Of a stretch of DNA of 23,376 nt, positions 1 through 7,571 are shown one piece after another. The stretch is from an uncultured Blautia sp. (lineage in GTDB: Bacteria; Bacillota; Clostridia; Lachnospirales; Lachnospiraceae), in NCBI RefSeq assembly GCF_934424005.1, contig NZ_CAKRXI010000041.1, forward strand, positions 1 to 23,376, read 5' to 3'. The position numbers and the translations under genes were made by a program. Every line of letters starts with the position of its first letter. The stretch's first letter is position 1. Below the pieces are notes generated by a model that was given only the letters and a program-made list of their open reading frames with translations, made no database searches and had not been told where the DNA came from.

Positions 1-106
1 AACAGCTTAAGCAACAAGATGGATAATTCCTTACTGGCTGTAAGGGATATTAACCATAAATATATTGTAGTAGAGAAGAAAATAAAAAGAGATAAGGGGA
101 AAGTCA

Positions 107-1354
107 ATGAGCAAAAAGTGTATAAAATGTGGGGAGATACTTCCGGATGACGCGTCGTTCTGCCCGCACTGTACAACAGTTCAGACAGAAAAGAAAGAGA
201 TAAAGACACCAAGAAAGTGGAGAAAGAAAGCAGTGATAGGAGTGGCAGTTCTGGCCGTAGCTGCGGTTATCGGAATAGCTTTTTCTATCTATCACAGACC
301 AGAAACATATGAAGGCGGTGCACAGATCACTTATACGGATAAGGGAAAATCATACAAAGTCCTGCTGAGTTTTTCTGAGGAAGGCGGTATGACTGGACAT
401 GCCCAGGGTGAGCGCACAGATACGCTGTCGGAAGGCATGAACAGTGCACTTCCATGTCAGCTGTATGTATTAAACAAAGATACAGGAGAGCTGGCTGGAG
501 AAGATTTTTCCAAAGAGGTAGAGTCCTGTAAAGTAGATACAAAGCCATCAGAGGGATCGCAGAAAATGGAATATGTAGAACCGGTGTACAATGAAAGCTT
601 CCCAAATGCAGCGTATGTTTCTGATATCAATTATGTATCTGACAGTGGAACGAATGATATCCAGTGGACACTTACCATGAAGAATGGAGATACAATTTTT
701 CTCAGTACGAGACTTACGATTGAAAAACAGCCGGCAGTCAGCTATTATGCGGAAGATACACCGATGGAGACTACCGAAGAGCTGAATGCCCTGCTTGCTT
801 CCATTGAAGAAGAGGTGTCCTCAGATACACCGGTATATCTGCATCTTCCGGCAGTGACATATGACGGAGATATCACTTTTGGTGATCATGTCTGGGGTAT
901 TTCAGGAAGCAAAGACGGTGATGCGGTGACTACTTTTACCGGAACTGTCAGTATAAAGGGACATGATGGTAACTATACAGATCTGTCAGGGATTAATTTT
1001 GAAGGTAAGGGTGGAATCGGACTGGATGCGTATTGTCTGGTACTTCTTACCGATTGCAACTTCACGGGTTGGGATACGGCTGCTGTTGCGCAGAATGGTG
1101 CATGGGTTAATGCAATGGAATGTACGTTCGCGAATAATACGGTTGGTTTGAAATTTAATACCTCTATGGCTTACGGTACTGCGCCAAACTATGTGAATAA
1201 TACATTTACGGATAATGGAACTGCTGTCTGCATTGACAGCCTGCCGGGAAATGAGGTTATTGATTTTGCCGGAAGCGTGTTCTCGGGAAATGATACGGAT
1301 ATCGACAATAAAGCAGAACATCCAATAGATACAGTAAAAGCGACATTTGAATAA
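107..1354 (+). CDS. Zinc-ribbon membrane protein with beta-helix-like extracellular domain
   Basis: A 415-residue protein of unknown function. The N-terminus has two CxxC pairs (CIKC at about residues 5-8, CPHC at about 19-22), a classic zinc ribbon. A basic stretch and one hydrophobic segment (about residues 41-62) follow, which suggests a cytoplasmic ribbon and an extracellular C-terminal part. Residues from about 245 to 400 are rich in short beta-strand units with Asn, Gly and Asp turns (GINFEGKGG, DCNFTGWDT, ECTFANNT, NTFTDNGTA, SVFSGNDTD), the look of a right-handed parallel beta-helix as in pectate-lyase-like proteins. No catalytic site could be picked out. The start ATG is preceded by AAGGGGA at good spacing. 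It is followed by its own terminator, so it is probably monocistronic. A role in envelope sensing or carbohydrate binding is only a guess. Confidence 0.8.
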   Translation: MSKKCIKCGEILPDDASFCPHCTTVQTEKKEIKTPRKWRKKAVIGVAVLAVAAVIGIAFSIYHRPETYEGGAQITYTDKGKSYKVLLSFSEEGGMTGHAQGERTDTLSEGMNSALPCQLYVLNKDTGELAGEDFSKEVESCKVDTKPSEGSQKMEYVEPVYNESFPNAAYVSDINYVSDSGTNDIQWTLTMKNGDTIFLSTRLTIEKQPAVSYYAEDTPMETTEELNALLASIEEEVSSDTPVYLHLPAVTYDGDITFGDHVWGISGSKDGDAVTTFTGTVSIKGHDGNYTDLSGINFEGKGGIGLDAYCLVLLTDCNFTGWDTAAVAQNGAWVNAMECTFANNTVGLKFNTSMAYGTAPNYVNNTFTDNGTAVCIDSLPGNEVIDFAGSVFSGNDTDIDNKAEHPIDTVKATFE

Positions 1355-1371
1355 AATAAATCAGTCCAAGG

Positions 1372-1404
1372 GCTCCTGCGATATTGAGTTGCAGGAGCTT
1401 TTTT
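1372..1404 (+). terminator. Intrinsic terminator after the zinc-ribbon gene
   Basis: An 8-bp GC-rich stem, GCTCCTGC (1372-1379) with GCAGGAGC (1391-1398), is followed at once by six T. It lies 18 bases after the stop codon. Confidence 0.92.
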
Positions 1405-1522
1405 CTTAATAAATAAAAAGTTCATACTATGCTGCCAGGTAATTGCTTTTATATCCTATTCCGGTCTATGATGATTTATCAGTCTGTTTGCAGACAATAA
1501 AAAAGAAGGGAATGGGGTTTAT

Positions 1523-3934
1523 ATGAAAAGAAACAAAATCGCAATGCTTCTGGCAATGGCACTTACTGTTACACAGAGTGTAGCCGTACCGGTAGCAGCA
1601 GAGGAACTGGCGGTAGAGACCGGTCAGGAAGTGCTTCAGGATGACAGTGATGCGGATGTAACAGTGGAGGCAGATGAATTTGCCTCAGAAGATGCAGAAG
1701 TAAATATTCAGGAGGATGAGTTTTCCGTAGGAGACGGTGAGGATGCAGAAATCCAGGAAGAAGCGGAAGAAACGCAGAATGTGGATTTTACAGCCGGAGA
1801 TGAAAGCGCAGAGGCTGTAGGGGAAGAAGAATCCAAATATGGTCTGAATTATGATTTTATGGACGGGCATACAGGAAATGGTACTATGCTTCAAAACAGC
1901 CAGATGACGATTTCAACCAGCGTGTATCATTCTGATGAAGATGGCGATGAGACAATTTCAGAAGCATACAAATTAGAACTTAAACCAATGGAAGATGATT
2001 GGGACTATACCGGAAAGGTAGATGTCTCTGTAGATGATAATAATATTGTTATAAATTCTCATGGGGTAACAGGAGCTTTTGGTATTTATGTGACAGTCAG
2101 CTCAGATGCTTTTAAAACATTTACCAGTAAAGTTTATTTTGAAATCAGTGAATATGTGATCATGCCGGAAAATGCCACGGATGCAGATGGAAATGCACTT
2201 AATCCTAAGGTGGGAGAACAGATTGATATTGCCAAAGATATGCAACCACAGCTTTTCCGTTATGAAAAAGATACGAAGAAGCTTAGTCCGGTAACAGGAG
2301 ATAATTATAAGATTATTATTTATAGAGGGACAGATGAGGAAACAGGTGAACCTGATAATGACTACGATACAGAAGGATGGAAATGGATTGAAGTTTCCGG
2401 GCAGGAACTTCCGATATTGGAGAGAATAACGGAAAACGGTACCAGCTTTGCTCTGACAGCTCTGGAGAAAGATGAAGACGGAAGATGGAATCATATCGCA
2501 AGACGTGATTATCAGGTAGATTCTTTACATGATGACGGAGATGACGGAGACAATACCCCAGGAACTGATTCACCTGTACTGAGACCGGACACTCTTACAG
2601 ATGCAGCCGGAAATAACCTCAACCCGCAGGTTGGCGAAACAATTGATTATGCAAAGAAAGGCGTTGCACTGTATCGATATGAAGAAGGAGTCGGAGGCGA
2701 AGCCGGAAAATGGTATGGTGTTGGAGATCCGGAGACGTTGAAAATTAAGATGGAGTGTGAGCCGGATGACTGGAGCGTACAGTACACAGAAGGCTGGGAT
2801 GTTCCGACCATGACCCGAAAGACAAAAAATGCTACATGGATTTTTTTTAAGGCATTTGAGAAAGACGTGGAGACAGGAAAATGGCATCAGATTGATTCAA
2901 AAAGATATGATTTTGATGCCACAGATAAAGTACATAGTCACAGCTGGGTTACCAAGAATGTTATAAAAGAAGCTACATGTACAGCAGCGGGAAGCAAAGT
3001 TGAGAATTGTGTTTCCTGTGATGCGACGAGAACTGTGCCGATCCCGGCAAAAGGCCATACTGTAGTGAAAGATGCAGCAGTAGCTCCAACCGTATTTGCA
3101 GACGGAAAGATAGAAGGAAGTCATTGTTCTGTATGTGGTACAGTAATTGAGAAACAGAATACGATAGCAAAAGTTCCAGCTACCATTTATCTGACAGCTT
3201 CTTCTCTGAAAATGAAAACAGGTCAGTCCACAACTGCATTCAAAGCAACAGGATTTTCAGAAGGAGATTATGTTACAGCGATTACTTCCAGTAAACCGGG
3301 AACTGTAAAAGTAACAAATGTAAACAAAAATGGAACATTCAAGCTGACTGCCGGCAAGAAGAAGGGAAGTGCTGTAGTCACTGTTACTCTTGCAAGCAAA
3401 AAGACAGCAAGTTTCAAGGTTACTGTTCAGAAGGCAGCGGTAAAAACTACAAAGATCACAACATCTACAAAATCACTGACACTTGCAAAAGGAGCTACTT
3501 ACAAGAAACTGGCTTCTTCTATTACAGTTACTCCGGTAACAAGCAAAGAGAAAGTTACATATTCTTCTTCAAATAAGAAAGTAGCTACAGTCAGCTCCAA
3601 GGGTGTGATCAAAGCGAAAAAAGCCGGTACAGCAAAAATCACCATTAAATCTGGAAATAAGAAAACAGTTGTGACTGTAAAGGTCACTGGCGTAAAAACA
3701 ACAAATCTTTCCGGTGTTCCGGCAGCAAAAAATGTTTCCAAGGGAAAATCTTTCAAGATTAAAGCCATAGCAACACCAAAGAACACAGATGAAAAAATTA
3801 CTTTTAAATCATCTAACAAAAAAGTTGCAACTGTAACATCTAAGGGTGTAGTGAAAGGCCTGAAAAAGGGTACAGCAACAATCACAGTTCAGAGCGGTTC
3901 TAAGAAAATGACCTGTAAGGTGACTGTGAAATAA
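1523..3934 (+). CDS. Secreted multidomain protein with BIG2 Ig-like repeats
   Basis: An 803-residue exported protein. A signal peptide covers about residues 1-26, ending near VAAEE. An Asp/Glu-rich spacer runs to about residue 105. Two related modules follow, about 210-340 and 350-475: both have TDA(D/A)GN(A/N)LNP(K/Q)VGE(Q/T)IDxAK near the start, a LFRYE/LYRYE strand, and end in G(R/K)WxxI. Next comes a segment with HSHSW and CxxC pairs (about 478-545), then BIG2 (bacterial Ig-like group 2) repeats to the C-terminus, recognisable by SSNKKVATVSSKGVIKAKKAGTAKITIK and its relative further on. No LPXTG motif or transmembrane anchor was seen at the C-terminus, so attachment may be non-covalent. 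BIG2 domains are common in adhesins and surface proteins; the role here is inferred. The modules before BIG2 are not a family I can name. It has its own terminator. Confidence 0.85.
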   Translation: MKRNKIAMLLAMALTVTQSVAVPVAAEELAVETGQEVLQDDSDADVTVEADEFASEDAEVNIQEDEFSVGDGEDAEIQEEAEETQNVDFTAGDESAEAVGEEESKYGLNYDFMDGHTGNGTMLQNSQMTISTSVYHSDEDGDETISEAYKLELKPMEDDWDYTGKVDVSVDDNNIVINSHGVTGAFGIYVTVSSDAFKTFTSKVYFEISEYVIMPENATDADGNALNPKVGEQIDIAKDMQPQLFRYEKDTKKLSPVTGDNYKIIIYRGTDEETGEPDNDYDTEGWKWIEVSGQELPILERITENGTSFALTALEKDEDGRWNHIARRDYQVDSLHDDGDDGDNTPGTDSPVLRPDTLTDAAGNNLNPQVGETIDYAKKGVALYRYEEGVGGEAGKWYGVGDPETLKIKMECEPDDWSVQYTEGWDVPTMTRKTKNATWIFFKAFEKDVETGKWHQIDSKRYDFDATDKVHSHSWVTKNVIKEATCTAAGSKVENCVSCDATRTVPIPAKGHTVVKDAAVAPTVFADGKIEGSHCSVCGTVIEKQNTIAKVPATIYLTASSLKMKTGQSTTAFKATGFSEGDYVTAITSSKPGTVKVTNVNKNGTFKLTAGKKKGSAVVTVTLASKKTASFKVTVQKAAVKTTKITTSTKSLTLAKGATYKKLASSITVTPVTSKEKVTYSSSNKKVATVSSKGVIKAKKAGTAKITIKSGNKKTVVTVKVTGVKTTNLSGVPAAKNVSKGKSFKIKAIATPKNTDEKITFKSSNKKVATVTSKGVVKGLKKGTATITVQSGSKKMTCKVTVK

Positions 3935-3979
3935 TAAAATGAAGGTTACTGTTCGCAGCAACAAATAAAGTGTAAGAGG

Positions 3980-4012
3980 CGATCTCCGTGAGCAATTGCG
4001 GGGATCGTTTTT
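3980..4012 (+). terminator. Intrinsic terminator after the BIG2 gene
   Basis: A 9-bp stem, CGATCTCCG (3980-3988) with CGGGGATCG (3999-4007) including one G-U pair, followed by TTTTT. Confidence 0.9.
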
Positions 4013-4077
4013 GTTTGAAATGTGAGATTTCTGCCAGGTACCAGAGGCTTTTGCCTGAGTATGAAAAAGATTATTTA

Positions 4078-4107
4078 TAGACGATACTGCTTAAAAAGTG
4101 TTATAAT
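4078..4107 (+). promoter_or_regulatory. Putative sigma-A promoter of the HD-domain gene
   Basis: A -10 TATAAT lies at 4102-4107 and a weak -35 TAGACG at 4078-4083, 18 bp apart, about 40 bp upstream of the start codon at 4147. Confidence 0.55.
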
Positions 4108-4146
4108 AAAACAACTTAAAATACAAAAAGGGGACTGAGCAGATAG

Positions 4147-4722
4147 ATGGAACCTGAGAAACTGATAGAAACATTAGCTGTGGCGGAGCGTCTGAAAGAT
4201 GCCACCAGGCACTGTTATACATCCAGAGGCCGCAGGGAAAGTGTGGCGGAGCATTCCTGGAGAATTACGTTGATGGCATATCTTGTCAGTGATGAGTTTC
4301 CGGAAGCAGATCTGAAAAAATTAATGAAAATGTGTCTGATCCATGATCTTGGAGAGGCATTTACTGGGGACATACCAACCTTTGAAAAGTCAGAAAAAGA
4401 TGAAGAAAAAGAAGCATCGCTTTTAAACGAATGGGTGATGCAGCTGCCGGAACCTTTTGTCAGTGAAATGCAGGCTCTTTACAGAGAAATGGAGGAGCGT
4501 CAGACGCTGGAGGCAAGGATCTATAAGGCATTGGATAATCTGGAGGCTTTGATCCAGCATAATGAGTCAGATATCAGTACATGGATTCCTCTGGAATATG
4601 ATCTGCAGATGACCTATGGAAATGATAAAGTGCAGTTTTCGGAGTATCTGACACGTCTCCGTGATGAAGTGCGGAATGACAGTAAGAAAAAGATTGCGGA
4701 GAGTATAAAAAAATCTGATTAA
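4147..4722 (+). CDS. HD-domain hydrolase, YfbR-like 5'-nucleotidase family
   Basis: A 191-residue soluble protein of the HD superfamily (COG1896 type). The metal-binding pattern is visible: AEHSWR (His, about residue 36), then LIHDLGEAFTGDIP (the HD pair, about 73-74), and a later Asp in KALDNLEALIQHNE (about 127). The family members known best remove phosphate from deoxynucleoside 5'-monophosphates in nucleotide salvage. Length fits the family. It stands alone: its promoter is at 4078-4107 and the next gene is convergent. AAAGGGGACTGAGC precedes the ATG. The exact substrate is not readable from sequence. Confidence 0.85.
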   Translation: MEPEKLIETLAVAERLKDATRHCYTSRGRRESVAEHSWRITLMAYLVSDEFPEADLKKLMKMCLIHDLGEAFTGDIPTFEKSEKDEEKEASLLNEWVMQLPEPFVSEMQALYREMEERQTLEARIYKALDNLEALIQHNESDISTWIPLEYDLQMTYGNDKVQFSEYLTRLRDEVRNDSKKKIAESIKKSD

Positions 4723-4726
4723 AAAA

Positions 4727-4754
4727 GATCCCCGGGGCATATGCCCTGGGGATC
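4727..4754 (-). terminator. Strong shared terminator between the HD gene and rbr1
   Basis: A near-perfect hairpin: GATCCCC (4727-4733) pairs with GGGGATC (4748-4754), continued by a G-U pair and GGGC/GCCC around an ATAT loop. On the minus strand it is followed by six T (4721-4726), so it ends rbr1 transcription best. The plus side has no clear T tract, though the hairpin may still stop readthrough from the HD gene, whose stop codon is at 4720-4722. Confidence 0.88.
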
Positions 4755-4780
4755 AGCTGTTTCATATAAAATTTAAAATT

Positions 4781-5326
4781 TTATTCTCCGAAATATCTCT
4801 TAAGCAGACCAGCGAATGCTTTTCCGTGTCTGGCTTCATCCTTAGCCATTTCATGCACGGTGTCATGGATTGCGTCAAGATCAGCAGCTTTAGCACGTTT
4901 TGCCAGATCGAATTTACCAGCAGTAGCACCGTTCTCAGCTTCTACACGCATTTCAAGGTTTTTCTTTGTGCTGTCAGTAACAACTTCACCGAGAAGTTCA
5001 GCAAATTTAGCAGCATGTTCAGCTTCTTCGTAAGCAGCTTTTTCATAGTAAAGACCAACTTCCGGATAGCCTTCTCTGTGAGCAACTCTTGCCATAGCAA
5101 GATACATACCAACCTCAGAGCATTCACCCTGGAAGTTTGCTCTCAGGTCTGCAACGATGTCTTCACTGACACCCTGAGCAACGCCAACAACGTGTTCAGC
5201 AGCCCATGTCAGGTTGTCATCCTGTTTGGTGAATTTGGAAGCAGGAGCTTTACATACCGGACAGACTTCCGGAGCAGCGTCACCTTCGTAAACATAACCA
5301 CATACATTACATACCCATTTAGCCAT
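4781..5326 (-). CDS. Reverse rubrerythrin, copy 1 (rbr1)
   Basis: A 181-residue non-haem iron protein that reduces hydrogen peroxide in anaerobes. The rubredoxin domain is at the N-terminus (C6, C9, C22, C25), the arrangement known as reverse rubrerythrin. A four-helix ferritin-like domain follows with the diiron ligands in E-C-S-E (about 68-71), EEAEHAAKF (about 99-107), EAEN (about 129) and DEARHGKAF (about 162-170). It differs from copy 2 at only three aligned residues (V58/L, V90/I, Y94/W) plus one extra C-terminal Glu. It has its own promoter (5400-5428) just after perR and a strong terminator, so it can be made independently of perR. The ATG is preceded by AAGGAGATCAAGATT. Confidence 0.96.
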   Translation of the reverse strand: MAKWVCNVCGYVYEGDAAPEVCPVCKAPASKFTKQDDNLTWAAEHVVGVAQGVSEDIVADLRANFQGECSEVGMYLAMARVAHREGYPEVGLYYEKAAYEEAEHAAKFAELLGEVVTDSTKKNLEMRVEAENGATAGKFDLAKRAKAADLDAIHDTVHEMAKDEARHGKAFAGLLKRYFGE

Positions 5327-5365
5327 AATCTTGATCTCCTTTTCATATTTAAGTTAGTTTTGTGT

Positions 5366-5380
5366 AATAATAGTAATAAT
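5366..5380. promoter_or_regulatory. Putative PerR/Fur-type operator of rbr1
   Basis: AATAATA-G-TAATAAT, a 7-1-7 arrangement with five of seven symmetric positions, lies between the rbr1 promoter and its start codon. The core ATAATAGTAAT is shared with the site in front of rbr2. This resembles Fur-family boxes, and a PerR-like gene is next door. Assignment is inference. Confidence 0.5.
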
Positions 5381-5391
5381 TCTCAATAACT

Positions 5392-5420
5392 GTAGTTTCA
5401 ATCTATCATATAGAAACTAC
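5392..5420. repeat. Inverted repeat overlapping the rbr1 promoter
   Basis: GTAGTTTC (5392-5399) and GAAACTAC (5413-5420) are a perfect 8-bp inverted repeat that spans the rbr1 -10 and most of the spacer. A second regulator site is possible. Nothing like it was seen in front of rbr2. Confidence 0.6.
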
Positions 5421-5428
5421 AAAGTCAA
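5400..5428 (-). promoter_or_regulatory. Putative promoter of rbr1
   Basis: Read on the minus strand: -35 TTGACT (5428-5423), 17-bp spacer, -10 TAGATT (5405-5400). It starts only about 20 bp after the perR stop codon, which gives rbr1 a transcript of its own. Confidence 0.7.
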
Positions 5429-5448
5429 GCAAATATCTATAAAATACA

Positions 5449-5835
5449 TCAATTGTTCATACATTTCGGACATATTCCGAAAAAGCGTATATCGCATTCT
5501 GTGATTTTACCTGAAAAGTTTTTGACCGCTTTTTCAGCAACTTCATTCAGATCTTCTGTTTCCAGGTCCAGAACCTCACCACATTTTTTACACATGAAGT
5601 GGCAGTGTGGAGTAACGCACCCGTCAAAATGATCTGCACCGCCAAAGTTGGATAGCTTCTGAATCTCGCCGAGTTCGGATAACAGAGAGAGGTTGCGATA
5701 TACGGTTCCCAGACTGATGTTGGGATAAATCTTTCTTACATTTTCATAAACAACATCTGCGGTAGGGTGATCTTTACGTGTCATGAGAAATTCCTTGATC
5801 GATTCTCTCTGACGACTATATTTCAACGTGGCCAT
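5449..5835 (-). CDS. perR: Fur-family regulator, PerR-like peroxide sensor
   Basis: A 128-residue winged-helix metalloregulator. The N-terminal DNA-binding part reads RQRESIKEFLMTRKDHPTADVVYENVRK, then SLGTVYRNL, the Fur-family recognition helix. The dimerisation part has the metal-site pattern HFDGCVTPHCHFMCKKCGEV and a second CPKC near the C-terminus, giving the structural zinc site. Position between two rubrerythrins points to PerR rather than iron-sensing Fur. The start was set at 5835 because AAAGGAAA sits at the right distance upstream; the reading frame stays open for 17 more codons upstream but that part is not family-like. Candidate operators lie at 5366-5380 and 6589-6608. PerR proteins repress peroxide genes until a histidine is oxidised; that mechanism is known for the family, not shown here. 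Confidence 0.88.
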   Translation of the reverse strand: MATLKYSRQRESIKEFLMTRKDHPTADVVYENVRKIYPNISLGTVYRNLSLLSELGEIQKLSNFGGADHFDGCVTPHCHFMCKKCGEVLDLETEDLNEVAEKAVKNFSGKITECDIRFFGICPKCMNN

Positions 5836-5872
5836 ATATCGCGTTTCCTTTCTGTGGTTTAATATTTTACAT

Positions 5873-6000
5873 AAGCCATGTACCATTCGGAATTCGCTAC
5901 GCTACTTCCTCATGGACGGCTGGCGCCGTATAAAAATGTATCTGTAAAGACTCTTGCGAGTAAACTCACAGAGTCATACAGTTACATTTTTGCATGGCTT
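5873..6000. repeat. Nested inverted-repeat element between rbr2 and perR
   Basis: This 128-bp intergenic segment is bounded by AAGCCATGTA (5873-5882) and TGCATGGCTT (5991-6000), 8 perfect pairs plus a wobble. Inside are ACGGC/GCCGT and a long imperfect hairpin at 5932-5991: AAAAATGTA/TACATTTTT, then CTGTA/TACAG, then GACTCT/AGAGTC, then GAGT/ACTC at the tip. The right end is only five bases from the rbr2 stop codon. It could end rbr2 transcription, and its shape also fits a small non-coding repeat or MITE-like insertion. No target duplication could be shown. Confidence 0.6.
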
Positions 6001-6005
6001 GTAGC

Positions 6006-6548
6006 TTAGCCAAAGTATCTCTTCAGTAATCCGGCAAATGCTTTTCCGTGTCTTGCTTCGTCTTTTGCCATTTCATGAACGGTGTCATGGATTGCGTCAA
6101 GGTCAGCAGCTTTTGCACGTTTTGCCAGATCGAATTTACCGGCAGTAGCACCGTTCTCAGCTTCTACACGCATTTCGAGGTTTTTCTTTGTGCTGTCAGT
6201 AACAACTTCACCAAGAAGTTCAGCGAATTTAGCAGCATGCTCAGCTTCTTCATAAGCAGCTTTTTCCCAGTAAAGACCGATTTCCGGATAACCTTCTCTG
6301 TGAGCAACTCTTGCCATAGCGAGATACATACCAACCTCAGAGCACTCACCCTGGAAGTTTGCTCTCAGATCTGCGAGGATGTCTTCGCTTACACCCTGAG
6401 CAACACCAACAACGTGTTCAGCAGCCCATGTCAGGTTGTCATCCTGTTTTGTGAATTTGGAAGCAGGAGCTTTACAAACCGGACAGACTTCCGGAGCAGC
6501 GTCACCTTCATAAACATAACCACATACATTACATACCCATTTAGCCAT
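6006..6548 (-). CDS. Reverse rubrerythrin, copy 2 (rbr2)
   Basis: A 180-residue near-twin of the protein at 4781-5326, with the same N-terminal rubredoxin cysteines and the same diiron motifs. The substitutions are conservative (Leu58, Ile90, Trp94) and the last Glu is missing. The DNA is also very similar but has scattered silent changes, so the duplication is not brand new or has been partly homogenised. It has a better promoter than copy 1 (TTGACA, 17 bp, TACAGT) and a more symmetric Fur-family-like box. The gene is upstream of perR on the same strand, with the nested repeat segment in between. The role is peroxide reduction using electrons from a rubredoxin or NADH chain; the donor gene is not in the window. 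Confidence 0.96.
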   Translation of the reverse strand: MAKWVCNVCGYVYEGDAAPEVCPVCKAPASKFTKQDDNLTWAAEHVVGVAQGVSEDILADLRANFQGECSEVGMYLAMARVAHREGYPEIGLYWEKAAYEEAEHAAKFAELLGEVVTDSTKKNLEMRVEAENGATAGKFDLAKRAKAADLDAIHDTVHEMAKDEARHGKAFAGLLKRYFG

Positions 6549-6588
6549 AATCTTAATCTCCTTTGCATAATTGAAATTTGTTTATTTG

Positions 6589-6608
6589 ATAATAGTAATT
6601 GTTATTAT
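6589..6608. promoter_or_regulatory. Putative PerR/Fur-type operator of rbr2
   Basis: A 20-bp imperfect palindrome: ATAATA at one end, TATTAT at the other, AATT in the centre. It lies between the rbr2 promoter and start codon. It shares ATAATAGTAAT with the site of rbr1 and resembles the A/T-rich boxes bound by Fur-family proteins. Confidence 0.6.
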
Positions 6609-6624
6609 TTCTTGCTGTGACTAT

Positions 6625-6653
6625 ACTGTACCATAATGGTTCACTTTTGTCAA
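6625..6653 (-). promoter_or_regulatory. Putative promoter of rbr2
   Basis: Minus-strand -35 TTGACA (6653-6648), 17-bp spacer, -10 TACAGT (6630-6625). The operator-like palindrome lies just downstream. Confidence 0.7.
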
Positions 6654-6686
6654 CAAAGAAATTGGATTTTTTTTATACGGATTTTC

Positions 6687-6695
6687 TGGTATGAT
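6687..6695 (+). promoter_or_regulatory. Extended -10 promoter of the two-component operon
   Basis: TGGTATGAT is an extended -10 element (TGn plus TATGAT). No convincing -35 is seen; the place is a run of T. It lies about 100 bp upstream of the response regulator and diverges from the rbr2 promoter. Confidence 0.5.
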
Positions 6696-6794
6696 AGAGA
6701 GAAATCCTAAGAAAGTCTTAATATTTTACCCCATAGATATTAATTCTTAACAGTTATAGTAAATTCATAAAACACAGGAGGCAGGGGAAAGAAA

Positions 6795-7487
6795 ATGGCA
6801 GAGATACTGGTATGTGATGACGATAGGGATATCGTGGAGGCAATAGAAATCTATCTGGCACAGGAGGGGCATCACATTCTGAAAGCATATGATGGTGAAC
6901 AGGCAATACAGGTATTGCAGAATAATAAGGTAGATCTTCTGATCATTGATGTGATGATGCCGAAACTGGACGGAATCCGGGCAACGTTAAAGATTCGTGA
7001 AAAAAATGTGCTTCCTATTATCATCTTATCTGCAAAGTCAGAGGATGCAGACAAGATCCTCGGACTGAATGTCGGAGCAGATGATTATGTGACGAAACCT
7101 TTTAATCCGCTTGAGCTGGTGGCGAGAGTTAAATCACAGCTCCGAAGATATACGCAGCTGGGTGCGATGGCAGAAAAAAAGGCAAATGTTTACAGGACCG
7201 GCGGGCTTGAGATTGATGATGACCGTAAAGAAGTTACGGTTGATGGCGATGTTGTCAAACTCACACCGATCGAATACAGGATTCTTCTTTTTCTGGTACA
7301 GAATCAGGGCAGAGTTTTTTCTATCAATCAGATTTATGAGAGTATCTGGGAAGAAGAAGCGATTGCTGCGGACAATACGGTTGCTGTCCATATCCGTCAC
7401 ATCAGGGAGAAGATAGAAATCAATCCGAAGGAACCACGCTATCTCAAAGTCGTGTGGGGACTTGGGTATAAAGTGGATAAAATTTAA
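6795..7487 (+). CDS. OmpR/PhoB-family response regulator
   Basis: A 230-residue DNA-binding response regulator. The receiver domain (1-120) has the acidic pocket DDD at 8-10, the phospho-acceptor Asp52 in IIDVMMPKLDG, and the conserved Lys in TKPFNP. The C-terminal winged helix (about 130-230) has KLTPIEYRILLFL and VAVHIRHIREKIE followed by PRYLKVVWGLGYK, typical of the PhoB/VanR group. AGGAGGCAGGGGAAAG precedes the ATG. The histidine kinase gene starts 84 bases after the stop, so the two form an operon and a cognate pair. The stimulus and target genes are not visible; the extracellular sensor of the partner suggests an envelope signal. Confidence 0.95.
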   Translation: MAEILVCDDDRDIVEAIEIYLAQEGHHILKAYDGEQAIQVLQNNKVDLLIIDVMMPKLDGIRATLKIREKNVLPIIILSAKSEDADKILGLNVGADDYVTKPFNPLELVARVKSQLRRYTQLGAMAEKKANVYRTGGLEIDDDRKEVTVDGDVVKLTPIEYRILLFLVQNQGRVFSINQIYESIWEEEAIAADNTVAVHIRHIREKIEINPKEPRYLKVVWGLGYKVDKI

Positions 7488-7571
7488 TCTTTTGCAGGAA
7501 TCTGTAGAAAACTCCTGTGTTTGCAATCGGAGAAATCAGATGGATTCATCAGGGAAAGGAAAGGGGTATAA

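Noticed and set aside
2831..2838. Run of eight T in the BIG2 gene, possible phase-variation tract
   Set aside because: Short for a phase-variable tract in an A/T-rich gene, and the frame is intact; no other support.
4826..5389. Long plus-strand open frame opposite rbr1 (and a twin at 6048-6620 opposite rbr2)
   Set aside because: Both are antisense shadows. They resemble each other only because the rubrerythrin genes are nearly identical.
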